Shown one piece after another: positions 1-11,450 of a DNA stretch of 64,000 bases. Positions within the stretch are counted from its first letter, which is position 1. Each line of letters begins with the position of its first letter. The notes beneath the pieces were generated by a model. That model searched no databases, had not been told where the DNA came from, and saw only the letters and a program-made list of their open reading frames with translations. The translations under genes and the position numbers were made by a program. This DNA comes from Sipunculus nudus. Taxonomy: Eukaryota > Annelida > Sipuncula > Golfingiida > Sipunculidae. Location of the stretch: the NCBI GenBank assembly GCA_026874595.1, contig CM049316.1, forward strand, positions 67,914,676 through 67,978,675, in the 5' to 3' direction.

Positions 1-318
1 TAACGTCCCTTTATTTAAATTGTCTTTTGGAATTATATAATAAAATTTAGGATTGTTCATAAAATATTCTCAGAGAAGGAATCAATGAGGCTCTTTGGTA
101 ACACAAAGTGTTTAATTGAATGGAATAGGAAACAATTGTAAATTAGCGTGTGATGTGGGTAGACTCCGATCCCTCAGATTTATAGAAATGATTATTCTTT
201 TTTTTAATCAAATACAAATACAAATACATATAACGCAAACTTCGATACAAACATGCATCCCTACACAAATGACAACGGTTGCATTACAATACACGTGCAT
301 GGACATGTACATGTCACA

Positions 319-588
319 TCAACATAACATAACATAAATACACATGAATATATATATTAATATTATTATTAAGTTTACATTAGAAATCTGGATTTGATTC
401 AATGTTTGTTGATTTCCACATGTAAATTTTAGTTTTTTTTTCTGAAATTGTAATTTTTTTATTATTCCAAAAGCTTTCAATATTGATTCTCTATTTTCTG
501 TTCCTAAATCTTGGTTCCATTTTAAAATAGGTTTACATGGGTCTGTATGAATTTTGGATACAATTTCATTATACACGGTTTTGGTCAC
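319..588 (-). pseudogene. LINE reverse-transcriptase C-terminal fragment (tentative)
   Basis: An open stretch of about 55 codons reads TKTVYNEIVSKIHTDPCKPI then LKWNQDLGTEN. This resembles the low-conservation region after the reverse transcriptase domain in animal L1/Tx1-type LINEs, where a Pro-x-x-Lys-Trp-x-x-x-Leu-Gly pattern is usual. No RT catalytic motif is present. The frame is closed upstream by a stop at about 597 and decays into low-complexity sequence downstream. It has no neighbouring LINE sequence that I can recognise, so it would be a short 5'-truncated relic. The call rests on motif resemblance only and could be a chance ORF. Confidence 0.3.
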
Positions 589-1244
589 TTTTTATTTTTC
601 ATGATTCTTTTCTGATTTGCAATCGCATTTGGTAAATGGTGGAGGTCCTGTTTATATTGTTCTCTTCCAGCTAGCTGGATTAGGTGCAATGATGCTGGTA
701 TAATGTAAGAAGCTTATTTTTGCTTTACTTTTATCTAAATATTCTTTATATGTCAGAAAGGAGAATTTATTATCAGTGTATTTAAATCATATATGGTACT
801 GACCCCAGAAATGATTATTCTGACTTTTGAAAATATAATCACTTAAAAAAAATTGCTGAACTGACGGTGATAAAATCACCCACAATTGAAGAATGTACAC
901 TGTTGGTTTAGGTAATATTGGTTATGAGATCCAATTATTAGTCCCTCAGTTTGAGTGTTTCCAAAAATGCCAAAAAAAAAAACCAAAAACAAAAAAAACA
1001 AATAAATTACCTCTTTTAAAATATGGCAAATATATATGGTTTCCTATTTATGATGTTTCAATGGGATTTTTTTTTTCTAGAGATCTTATGATAAGCTTAG
1101 GTTCGTGATCTACTGAAAGTTAGCTTGCAAATGATGTATATAGATTATTGGTGTGCATTAAAAGTTCATATTTACAGAGGAAACAAATGCAAAACCATTT
1201 CACATAATTAGAGAAACAACTGACGTAAATGTATATACTAAGAC
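589..1244. other. AT-rich non-coding stretch
   Basis: Contains short A and T homopolymer runs (for example 973-1,001 and 1,067-1,075) and no convincing exon. If locus 2 continues past 1,255 on the minus strand, this would be intron. I looked for a match to the last exons of locus 1 and did not see one. Confidence 0.5.
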
Positions 1245-1977
1245 CTACACGTACCGTGTTTTCTTGGCCAGCAGTAGGATGTACACGATGATGGCGACCG
1301 CGAAACTTGCTGCATTCCTTACTGAACTGTCCGGCAGGGGACGCCCGTGACCGGCCGTCATGTAGTCCAAGAGCGCCAGGATATCGACATTAGTACCCGC
1401 TGCGATAACACTAGTCAGGCTGCCGTCTGACAGGATCCCGTCCACAGTAAGAGACTCATGATGAGGGAAGTTGTGATACGGTTTAGACTTCGAAAACCAG
1501 GCGGGCGTTATAAATACAGCTCAGCCGCTGTATCAGATCTACTCCGCCCCATGTGGCCGCTGGTTGAAGTGAGGATATACTATTCACGATAACATGAACG
1601 TCCTTGTTAACAAGTTGCTCCAATGCATTTTTGTATTCATTCCAATCAAAGTTTCCAGTAGACTTGATATATTTGATATGCACAAAGTGTACATTGTCCA
1701 GCAGTGAGTCGTCAACAGCCGTACACATCATGTTCACGATGCCTGCTGTTGCCGACGTAGTGCGGTTCTTCCAGCCAATGGTACTGTCCGGCTCGTCCTT
1801 GCACACGCTGGTACTTTTCAGCTTGAGGTTACGGCTGGACAGGAGCGGGTAGGAGGGGTTTAACCCACTGCCGAGTATACCAACCACCACCTTGTGTGTG
1901 AGACCACCCCGAGGAACTGTCAACTGACTCAGGAAACTCTCTTTACTACTCTCTGTGTATTGTGACGTGAAGTTCAC
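1245..1977 (-). pseudogene. S8 (subtilisin-like) pseudo-protease exon, frameshifted (locus 2)
   Basis: Seen: an acceptor (tatatttcag|G at 1,978-1,980) opens a frame encoding VVVGILGSGLN, then TTSATAGIVNMMC, then VHFVHIKYIKSTGNFDWNEY and NKDVHVIVNSISS. These align in order with the subtilase Asp block, His block and the strand before the oxyanion Asn. After about 1,530 the homology continues in another frame: AVFITPAWF, VIAAGTNVDILALLDY, then SSVRNAASFAVAII, matching the block around the catalytic Ser. The end is either a GTACGT donor at 1,254 or a stop at 1,245. Family knowledge: active subtilases need D, H, N and S. Here the Asp is Gly (ILGSG), the His position reads Thr, the Asn of AGN is lost, and a Ser remains. 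Inference: a secreted inactive S8-like protein, now broken by a one-base-type frameshift at about 1,515-1,530, or an assembly error there. The remaining exons are not seen. The fold call is fairly sure; the function is unknown. Confidence 0.6.
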
Positions 1978-2319
1978 CTGAAATATATTCAATTATTGTA
2001 TTGTAATGGTAGGTGCTGCAGGTGATTTTAAGGATGTACAATTTATGACGAATATCGATTCCTTCCCTATAAGTCAGTATTTCAAGATATGTATGTTTAT
2101 TTGTTATTTTATAAATTCTGTACCTATGTCTCACCTCTCTAGTCCTATAAATGTTCTCTATTATATATAACAAAGGAAAGATTCCCCTATAAAATATATA
2201 TATACCGCATATATACCGCATTGTTCTATCGTTATTCTAAAATGACGAAATCATAAAATAAATCTATATCTTTTAATGAAAACTTCTTAAATTAATATTA
2301 TAATTTTTGTAACTTTCAC
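1978..2319. other. Intron or intergenic sequence upstream of the locus 2 exon
   Basis: AT-rich sequence with short TATATA runs. It begins with the splice acceptor for the S8-like exon at 1,977. I see no exon in it. Confidence 0.45.
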
Positions 2320-2775
2320 GGGATGACCGGGTTGACTGAGTGTTCGTGTTGCCAGAGTGGTCGTGTTGACCCGTGGTTTTAACGAATTGGTCGTCACCGA
2401 GGGGTTATTTTAATGGAATTGTTATTTTAAAGGAGCGGTCCTGTTGACGCAGTGTCAAGTTGGCCGAGCGGTCGTGTGGACGGGGTGGGAGTGTTAATGG
2501 AGTGGTAATGTTGACGTGTTATTAGTTTAACTGATTGGTCGTGTTGAACTGATGGTCGTGTCGACGGATATTTGTGTTAACTGGATGGCCTTGTTACCGA
2601 CGTGGTGGTGTTTCCTTGGTGGTCATGTTACCGAGATGGTCGTATTAATGGAATAGTTCTGGGCAAGAGGTGGGCCTGTTGATGTGGTATTTGTGTTGAG
2701 GGTGAGGGTATACAGGATGACCGTTATTTTGGATTTCTCATTTTGCTGAGAAGTAAGTGTTTACGAGGTGGTCAC
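2320..2775. repeat. Degenerate minisatellite, ~18-bp GTGGTCGTGTTGACCGAG-type unit
   Basis: The stretch is built from imperfect copies of a roughly 18-bp unit close to GTGGTCGTGTTGACCGAG, for example at 2,331-2,370, 2,455-2,480, 2,535-2,560 and 2,615-2,645. Divergence between units is high, and G/T strand asymmetry is strong (plus strand G+T rich). A single similar unit (gcggtggtcgcgtcaacagg) recurs at about 4,130. No coding frame follows the period. Confidence 0.65.
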
Positions 2776-3639
2776 GTTATGGGCATCGTTTTCCCGCAAA
2801 ACCAAAATCTGGACGAGAAGTTAATTTGAATATTTTCTCAAACTATTCCTATAGCTTATAAAGAGGGAGAAGGGGTCCGGATCCTCCTTTTCACATGCCG
2901 GAACCTTTTCTATGGGTATCAGACCCCCTTTTTTCCGGTCGTTGAGACCTTTTTTATTTATCATTATTCCTCCTGGGTTGGACCTCTCCTTTTCCTACAT
3001 CCTGGATCTGCCCCTGGGTGGGCCTACCAATCTTGACATTGTGGGGCGATATGATTCTGACACCTATTGTCAGTAGGTAGACGGTATATATCAAAGAGAC
3101 TGAAAATTATAAATTATGTTTAATAGGAACTAAATGATGTAATATAAGGTGGGAATCCATTCAAAGTAGGGAATAATTTGTTTTGCAGGGACAATATGAT
3201 GTATTTAAGGTGAGAACAACTCAAAGTTTGAAACAGAGTTCAATTCATGAAATCTTGATTGAATTCGAAGGCCTGCATGCGTGATTGCCCTGTTTCCCAC
3301 TGAATATCGGGCGGGTAATGTCCTCGTTTACATTACGTCATATTCTCCACACAGACGTTTATCTATGAATGTCAAGGAAAAACCTTCTGTCGACATTCAT
3401 TCACACAACACGCTTTACGCCAAAATCGAGCTATTTCGCCAGAGAGATGTTTGAAATTACAAAAAAAATGCCGAAGAAAATTCGGCTCTGTCGGTAGTAC
3501 AATTTAAAAACCACCCCAAATCACTCAAAATGAGTTGTATATTAAAAGCCATTTATTCTCATATCGGCGAGGTCACTTCGGGAACAACCTCTAAATGAGG
3601 TATAGCACAGTTTCATACGCAACGTAGTTTCAGGGAACA
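2776..3639. other. Non-coding; contains a lone transposon-end motif
   Basis: No gene seen. At 2,998-3,018 the sequence cctggatctgcccctgg is the reverse complement of a CAGGGGCAGATCCAGG terminus, like the ends of the MITE at 8,074-8,255, but I found no partner end. The rest is unique-looking AT-rich DNA. Confidence 0.4.
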
Positions 3640-4310
3640 TGACAAAAAGGGGGCAAACTTAATTATTAGATATATAAACGTCATATTAAAGTTGACGTGG
3701 TAATACTGAGGGTTCAGAATTTAAAAAGAAAGTCACTTTTACTGGACCTACACGCCTATGATTTTAAGGTGTGATCAAAAGGACCCGAGCAGAACCTGTC
3801 ATCCCAATAAACATCACAGATTAACAAGCATCATCCTTGTCGTGGTTTTATCGTGATCGCCAGCTCTAAAAAATACAGAGAATCCCCATCGATTCGCGGG
3901 TTCCAGGAACACAACAGGTACTAGATACTAAGCCAATGAACGCAGTACCCAGCTGGTCGATGAGGGTTTGAATACTCGCCTGATTAAGCGTGATGCGAGG
4001 TTCATACGATTGAATCGGACGAAAAGGTGGACATTTATACTGTGAAAGTAAGAAGATTTATATCATAATAAACATTTAGATTGGTCGAGAATATAAACAA
4101 TCGATAATATAAGCGCGAGTGTTTTTAAGCGCGGTGGTCGCGTCAACAGGGTTGTCTACGGTCACTATATCTATATTTTTTGTATAAGAATAAGTAGAAC
4201 AATTGCAATTGAATACTTGTGTATGTTGTCATCCTTTGCTAGCAGTTTTGAAGAAAGAATATTTGATCTCCTTTGAACTTCCATTATGCGCAACAGCAAT
4301 TATTAAACAA
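3640..4310. repeat. Dispersed repeat, copy 1 (partner at 14,930-15,190)
   Basis: Blocks at 3,650-3,715 (attagatatataaacgtcat, gacgtggtaataCTGAGGGT) and 4,130-4,310 (tgtataagaataa, tgatctcctttgaa, tccattatgcgcaacagcaa) match the same blocks in the same order at 14,930-15,190. This copy carries about 400 extra bases between them. No protein is encoded. It is probably a decayed non-autonomous transposon or a duplicated flank of the gene array. Confidence 0.6.
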
Positions 4311-4794
4311 ACTTTGTAAACTGATACTATATTGACATTATTCGTACTCCATGTCTCACAGAAAAAAACAGTAAAATATTTCAGGGAAAGGAAAGGCAGC
4401 TGAAACAAGGGGCCGATTCAGAGGGGTTACGAAGGGGAGAGCGTCCCACCCCGCACTCACGCACACATGCACATACCTAAAAAAAATAGGAAAAGAAACC
4501 GTGCTTTATACCGAAATCTTCCATATTTGGCACCATGGTGCATTTTATGCAACATAAATTAAAAAATGTGTCTATGCTACGAAAGGGGGAACCTCTTCCC
4601 TTTCCGTCTCTCACATTGTCCCCCTCCCCCACCACCCTATTTTCACATCCTGCATCCGGCCCACGAATTACATTGATTTTCGATAGTCTTCAAGAAAAAA
4701 GGCACTTTAACACGGGCTTATAAGTTTTTCAGGAATCCTAATCCATGAAACAGTTATGCTTCATTTTATATCACTTTAGCACACGATCAGAAAA
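4311..4794. other. Non-coding stretch with pyrimidine-rich patch
   Basis: Includes a CT/CCC-rich segment at 4,600-4,640. The 62-codon ORF through it has no recognisable domain and biased composition, so I do not call a gene. Confidence 0.4.
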
Positions 4795-5056
4795 GACGCC
4801 GTGCCAAATCAGAAAAACAATGACGCCATGCGTTGTTATTATACAGTGTGTCACAAGCCGGACAATCATCCAGGCATTCATGACGCCACTTTGTAGCCAT
4901 GCCGCAAACGCCAAGTCAGGAAATCGAGTAACCCGGAGAGAACCACCGACCTTGGACGGCCACTACAACCCACTCTCATAACAACACCTTGGATCGAACC
5001 CGGGTCGTCAGCAGAGAGGACCGGGCGTTGTTACGCTCGACTGTCCAGGCCCCACA
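4795..5056 (-). mobile_element. tRNA-derived SINE (minus orientation)
   Basis: On the minus strand a tRNA-like head contains an A-box-like segment (gagcgtaacaacgcccgg, about 5,020-5,040) and a good B-box GGTTCGATCC at 4,991-5,000 spaced as in a tRNA. Downstream is a body with ctctccgggttactcgattt, which resembles the CTCCGGGTACTCCGGTTTCC block known from SINEs in molluscs and other invertebrates. No full tRNA fold survives, so this is a SINE and not a tRNA gene. The 3' limit near 4,795 is approximate. Confidence 0.65.
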
Positions 5057-5870
5057 AAAGTCCAATCCATATGCCTCGTCTACATAAAAGTCACCTTTCA
5101 AAGAAAAACTGGATAATTACTTTCACAAGTAGCCATACATATATGCCACTAATTTATAGGAGAGTTATGTCGTCGACGTTGGAACCGCCACGTTATTTTC
5201 GGATGTTAAAGTATATAAAATATAATAAAGGTATATCAGAAAACACCTGTGAGACTTAATCAATTCATCCAAAAGCCGTTGAGAATTTCTGGTAGAGGAA
5301 AGGAAACAACATAACATACGTTGGCCATCTAGTGGTGACATCTCGTTTATAAGGAGATAAGAACGGCTTTAGTTCAGGAAAACGACACCAGTGGTCGTGG
5401 ACACTATTTCTCCAGCGCCGAGCAGGATTGTAGATTGAAAAAAAAGTTGAAAGGTGCGGAGGGGGGGGGGGACGGTGAGGGGGCTTTCGTTTGTTAGAAT
5501 GTTTCTTTAACGTTGTACTGATGGGGAAGAATAAACTCGAAACACGCCATGATATTAAATCTATTATGCATGTGACACTGCAAGGCCACGTTTTCATAAA
5601 ACAATTCTTATATGACTGACCATATGTTGTCAAATTCTTGTGTTGGCTACATATAGCCTAAATACACGATAGGGGAAGCTGAAGAAGTATGACCTATAAC
5701 ATTTGCAGTAATAAATAAAATAATACTTTAAAGCAGTTTTGTTTCACAATAAACCGGCGAAAGGGGAGGTAGCAATTGTGACGATGAGGCGATAACGTAA
5801 AATTTACATGGAAAAACACACTCATTGTTCAGACCAGAACCCATTCAATATCATATTCGTCCTTTTGGGA
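5040..5870. repeat. Long dispersed repeat, copy A (partner at 54,365-55,370)
   Basis: Co-linear similarity to 54,365-55,370 over most of its length: cttaatcaattcatc at 5,255, gttgaga-ttctggt at 5,278, gacatctc at about 5,337, ggaaaacg-cac at 5,377, gtttctttaacgttgta at 5,500, acgttttcataaaa at 5,588, gaagaagtatgacct at 5,680, and gaggtagcaa-tgtgac at 5,765. A 10+ G run lies at 5,459-5,471. A 122-codon minus-strand ORF through it is not conserved in the partner copy, so it is not a gene. Confidence 0.7.
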
Positions 5871-6304
5871 TCCGCCCCTTAGCCCGAGTACTTCGTCAAG
5901 CAAATTTTGTCATTATCTGTATATAAATGCTATTCATTTCAATCGACGATCTTGAAACAAAACAACATATTATATTTCGTGACGCGACAAGATGTGATTT
6001 CACTTTTGTTGACCGAGCATTGTAGAGGTAAACAGTCACCAACAGGAGATGCCGACAAAGACCTGGTCTTGAATTTAAATTTTAACGTTAATCATCAGAT
6101 TAAACATGAGATCAATGAACTAAAAATCTGCTTTAAATTAAGGGCCAGGTCTGTCAAAATGTCACCTGAACTGATACACAGTACAACTATCATGGCAAGG
6201 GGTTGACTGACTGGCCTCTCTGATGATTATACTCAGGATGAACCTACAAACATGCAATTCTTACCAAACATGTATTTTAACATGGATTCAACATCATATA
6301 TATG

Positions 6305-6343
<39 letters not shown>

Positions 6344-8073
6344 TGAATATAAAAACTGAATATAAAATTGTATAATGTAACATTCTAACAATACATGACA
6401 CCCAAAAAATGAATCCTCAGTTATCTACGACGAGAATGGTCTGGATATAAGAAAAAACGCCTACAGCACAAAAACTACTAAGAAATATTCTTAGTATTCA
6501 CCCAAAAAGGATACTTAACGAACTTCACGGACTATGGTTCTGCCAGTGTGCTCCAAAACTTCGAACACTTAATTAAGTCCATTTTCTATTTATTTAAGAA
6601 ATAATTCTTCAAAGCAATTTGTGGCACAGCACAACATAAGCAACATTCCCCAAGTCATAACTATAACACAGTGAAGAAAGCGTCCTTCATGAACATGAAT
6701 TTACATCTATAAAACTATATAAAACAAGATTACAATGAAATAGCCGTAACAATAGGACATAATTCTTTAAATTAAATAGCTATGGTCATTCACAGTTCCA
6801 TCAGTGTTCACGGTTTTTTTCTTTACCCTCCATCACGTTGATCAAAATTTGATAAGACATTTTGTGTAAATGTCCTGTAAGTCAAACCGAGGGTAAAGTG
6901 ATCAAAGTACCTGACACCACCTGGCGGAGGTATGAGAAACGGTGGCTCTTATCTCTTACAAATGTTGTGGTGTATATCAAATACACATTATACCAATTTT
7001 TGGCTTCATGAACATGAAACACAAGTACATTATATATTAACACTGAAGGCCATCGACATAGTCCATACTAAGACAGGTTCTTGCCTTTACTGAAGGTTGT
7101 AAGGCCCCATTCACTTTGGACACGCTTGGTCACGCAGATAAACCTTGCCTGACCACCAGCGGCGGCATTAAGGGGGGGAGCATGGTGGTGGTGGGGATCA
7201 TGGGGGTAGGGCGGGGTATGGGGGTGGGGGCAAAGGTTCTGACTGGGGGGCATTATATATATATGTATAATATATATTTATATATATATATATATATATA
7301 TATAGACAGAGAGAGAGAGAGAGTATGAGCCTCGTTTATATAAAAAGGGGAATCTGCCAGATATACGCCACCCAATTTCAAAAGAAAAGGGGATCAGGTT
7401 GGTCGTCTTCAGCCACACCACGCCTCCTCCAATCCCCGATCCAATAGCGACCTCTGGACTCGATCATACAAGCTTACTTTGGATGCCTATTGATGACTAA
7501 TAAAAAGAAGGGTAACTATCAGCTGCCATTGTAAAATAGAAACGTTATACTGGAAAAATTACTACAACACAGACTTGCTTCATTTAATGTGTCTTCTATT
7601 TTCATACCAAGTGAATCCGGCGGTTATTTTAGAAAATTCCTTCTTTATATCTTCTCACACGAACACATCTGCACAAACATACGTATTTCTGTTTATGTTA
7701 ATGCCTACTTATTCTCATCCTATATATTTTTTATTCTTCCTTTTGTTTTCCTTTAAAACGTATCTATTTTTTTCATAATTTAGCGTTTTATATACTTGTA
7801 TACTTGTTCCAACAGTCACCCTGAATATATTAATGGATTGATTAATAATATGCCTAATGAATAAAATAGTAACTGGCGTACAACTTATATCGTTTCTTAA
7901 TCATATGAAACTAGAGGGACTGATAAAAGACGAAGATAGAAAAGAATAATACAGGTAGTTATGGTCGTTCTAAATTGCTATATACATTTATTATTAATGA
8001 TACAATGATTATAAGAATGCATTCTGTCATTTTCTGCTGAAACAAACTTAGTAACGTACTTACGGCCATGTGA
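5871..8073. other. Non-coding AT-rich DNA with two AT microsatellites
   Basis: No convincing exon. Holds an AT microsatellite at about 6,310-6,336, a G-rich patch at 7,165-7,250 and an AT tract running into GAGAGA at 7,251-7,323. The 99-codon plus-strand ORF at 5,907-6,206 has no recognisable motif and no clear splice context. Confidence 0.45.
7251..7323. repeat. Compound microsatellite (AT)n-(GA)n
   Basis: An interrupted TA-dinucleotide tract of about 55 bases runs directly into gacagagagagagagagag. Simple sequence only. Confidence 0.9.
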
Positions 8074-8255
8074 CAGAGGCGGACTCAGAAACGGTGGCAA
8101 AAATGTCGTGTAAATCTGGGGCATAATAGCTTTTAAGATCCAGACTTTTAGCATTTTGCCTAAGCATTTAATATTCAGGAAAATCAGACCAAAATGTGTA
8201 TGTCTCCGAATTATGGATAGGTAAAATTCATAACACGCGTCTTGATCCGCCCCTG
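8074..8255. mobile_element. MITE with CAGRGGCGGA termini
   Basis: The left end reads CAGAGGCGGACTCAG. The right end, reverse-complemented, reads CAGGGGCGGATCAAG, so the 182-bp element has imperfect terminal inverted repeats. There is no coding capacity. The CAGGGGCGGATC end is widespread in invertebrate non-autonomous DNA transposons; the superfamily cannot be fixed here because I could not find an unambiguous target-site duplication. Confidence 0.6.
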
Positions 8256-10897
8256 ACTAATGTAAATATATACATCTAATTTTTGTTTGGAATAAGAAAA
8301 ACAATAATCCATGTGATCATCCATGTTACACCAGCAATATGACGCCAGCTACTCGCCTATCTTTCCTGGCATACCCTGGGTTCATATTAATGTAATCTAT
8401 AGGTAATTCATGGTAAAAACAGTTCTTATAACACCTCTGTGTCGGATGTATGTGCTTATTTATCTACAAGCTGTTATATTAAACACCACAAAATTGACAA
8501 AAGGCAAGACCGTGTAACCTTTATTGGTTGTCTATATATGTGGGGAGGTGTAAAGGTCATTAGTTGCAAAAAGACGTTTGCCTATTCCTGGTTCGCTTGA
8601 GTTGCCGCCAGATGACCTTGTTGAACGTGATTTGATAATTTATGCGAGCCCCAGTGCTATAAATACATAAATAAAACCAAAAAAAGAACAGTCTATGTTA
8701 GGTGGGAACTGATTTTCTGATCTATTCTTATACAAAATTTTAGGAATTATCTGTGGTTAATATAACAGCAGATACAGGAATAAGCTCCATTTTACATTAA
8801 CACATGTACTGTGAAGCAGAAGTTGTCTCCATGAAAATATCGTCGGTTTAAAATTTCGTAGTTTAGACCTAAAACACAATTCGTTGGGTTAAACATTTCC
8901 TGGATTAAACGTTCCTAGTCAGGCATTGTATCAAAATTAATATGTAAACAGACCTGAAAATAAGCCAAAGATCAGTGTTTTCCTTATGTTTAAAAAAAAA
9001 AAAACACGCAGTCCCGGTACTAGCGATAGGCTCAATGACACAAATGACAATTATATCGGCTGACTTTGGGTATAGAAAAGGAGTGTTTACTCTGACATCA
9101 AAGACAGTCCGACAAGCTGTCCTCGGAATTTTATTACCCAGTCGTATTGTTCCGGCGGTGATCGGCTATTGTACTCCGCCTCCCCGCTTATCTTAACACC
9201 TTATTAAGCCCCGCCGGGCAAATTGCCGGCTCCGATGTGGTCTGCGCTCGTGAGAACAAATCCTCCGATGAACTGACATACTGGTTGTGATTTTATTAAG
9301 TCGGAAGTCAATATTTATATTCTGTGTAATCACTAATTAAAAGAATTAAAAATTCTTGGTATGTGGTTCGTTCAGATGGAACCCCTAGTTGACTGACGAA
9401 CCCGGGAACGAGGCTACAGTTAGACTGGGCTCCAGCTCATAATTTTGCTCAGCTGAACGTGACTTATCACCAAGCCGGGGCACAATTAGATTAACTCAGC
9501 CGCACGGTTGTTCAGCCGCACGGTTATTTTATTTAAACATGACATTCTTTCTAACGAACAATCAAATAAGATTAGCAGGGCAGAATGACCTTTACCTACG
9601 ACTTTCAGGTACATAATATGAGAGATGGGCAAGTCTTCATATACCAGTGTAGGTGCAGACGTACATTCACACAGTAGCTTGTAAGTCCGAAACTGATGAA
9701 ATCTTGGTTTGTTTGCTGCCCCAGATGGAAATAAATATATTTCCTCACAATATAATTATTTTTTTATTTATTGTCTACATATCGTTTTCTTTGCCTTTTA
9801 TTAATCAGTACCAATTACTAGCATGGACGAAGAACGCGGGCCAACACGATAACTCAATGCACAAGGTCGATGGCTTTGTAATAAACCTATAATGATCGTT
9901 GGGTCTTTAATTTCGCGGATAAAGGTTATCCACGAATTTCATGAAAATAAAAAAAAACAATTATGAATCCCCAGTATCACACGGGCTGACGAAACCTTAA
10001 ATCTAAATGTACGAATAAACGTAAAAAATAACAAAAGCAAGGAAGTTACCATAAAATATCTTATGACTGTATGACATTACACAGACCTTTTGCAGAAAAC
10101 ACAGACAGATATAACAACGAAATGCATGTATTGACATAACTTAAGTAAAACATACCATACAAACATTGTGTTCCCGTTCTATAGTATCCATACAACTGAA
10201 AACGCGTATCTCAAAGCAAGTTTAAAAATGCAAAGTTACTTGTAGCCCTAGACGTAAACAGATGTTATATAAGAATATCCACATGCCTTAACATTGTTTC
10301 TAAACAACCCCTTTTGTAGATTATGTATTTTCATTATAGCATATGCTTTCGTATATACTTTACGTTAACAAAGCCTTTATATCAAAAACAGCAGTAAGAA
10401 ACTATAAATGTATTGTTACAAGCACATACATACACCTATACATACAGTCACCGCATGTCGATTATGTTTATTTTGTGGACAATTCTTCTTCGTTTTTATT
10501 GGTTACTTGAACATCAAGACATCAGTGTATCGTCTTATTACTTGAATACTTATCAACATACAAAATATATATGTATATAAGATAGCTGACCATTTTGTAA
10601 TATATCCTGTGTATATAAGATATATAGTGGGGCGGTGGTGTAAAGGTTAAGGTGCCGTTAATGCCCCCAGGGGTTTTACATCCTAACAGAGAAACATGTA
10701 ACACATTCTCCAAGTGTCTGTTGGTTAATTACATTGTTGTGCTTTATGATTAAAAACTGGGATTGTGACAAAATATATCAGGTCTTTCAGAATACTGATT
10801 CCTGTCTATTGCTTTGAACTAATGCAGAACAGGGCAGCTTGCCATGCATGGGACCTACTTCTAAAGTCAATAGATCCCACAGAATAAAAAAACTTAC
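8256..10897. other. Non-coding; GC-richer island at 9,000-9,260 and tRNA-like patch at 10,625
   Basis: No gene supported. The 9,000-9,260 stretch is GC-richer than its surroundings and contains the near-palindrome gccgggcaaattgccggc at about 9,215. It might be a promoter-type or formerly coding segment but has no clear frame. At 9,495-9,525 cagccgcacggtt is directly repeated. At 10,625-10,690 a SINE-head-like sequence (tggtgtaaaggttaagg, then a degenerate B-box) is visible but too decayed to call. Confidence 0.4.
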
Positions 10898-10993
10898 CAT
10901 TACTGAGTTTGAAATCTGAGGACATGACTTTTTTGTCTTTAAAGTCCCTTTTATACACGATTAAAGTATCTGGTGATTGATGGGCAGAGAGCT
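10898..10993 (-). CDS. Candidate internal exon, unknown secreted-protein gene
   Basis: A 96-nt open segment lies between an AG acceptor (gaaatttcag) and a strong GTAAGT donor. Both borders are phase 1, so it would be a symmetrical exon. Its frame reads LSAHQSPDTLIVYKRDFKDK then KVMSSDFKLSN. The upstream candidate at 11,451-11,514 ends in phase 1 and joins in frame. It sits upstream of the locus 2 S8-like exon on the same strand, and the D-T-L-I-V-Y-K-R stretch faintly recalls the first strand of an inhibitor I9-type propeptide, which is inference only. The acceptor's pyrimidine tract is weak. I do not recognise the family with confidence. Confidence 0.3.
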
Positions 10994-11450
10994 CTGAAAT
11001 TTCTTTTATGTATAAAAAGTACATATATGAACATAACATTTGTCCCATGAAATAATTGGGAGGTACATTTATCTGCTTGTAAGTAAAAAAAAAAAAACAC
11101 AGATTTACCTGTAGCTAAAATTGTCATACTGAAATATCTGTGTGCTTTGACATTCCTAGAAATCAGCTGATTTGAATAGAATATGTACTTCCATTATTCA
11201 TCTAATATATATTCTTCTAGATATAAACACCGGATGTCTATAATTTCCCGGACATATCTGCAGCATTTTTATTGTTTAAGTAAATGTCATGACACCAGGG
11301 TGCTTATAACAAGTTGATATAAATCTTTTTAGCACTTGGCTAGACGAGCTATAAAAAAAGTGAGGCCTTGACTTTTTATGTCTACCTTTTCAAAAGGTCT
11401 CCTAACTTTGGACACAATTATATCACAACACCACTTAAATGCCCACTTAC

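Noticed and set aside
5265-5633. 122-codon minus-strand ORF with a Pro-rich stretch
   Set aside because: It lies inside a dispersed repeat whose partner at 54 kb does not keep the frame, and the Pro run comes from a G homopolymer.
10625-10690. tRNA-gene-like sequence (tggtgtaaaggttaagg)
   Set aside because: No cloverleaf and a decayed B-box; at most a SINE head.
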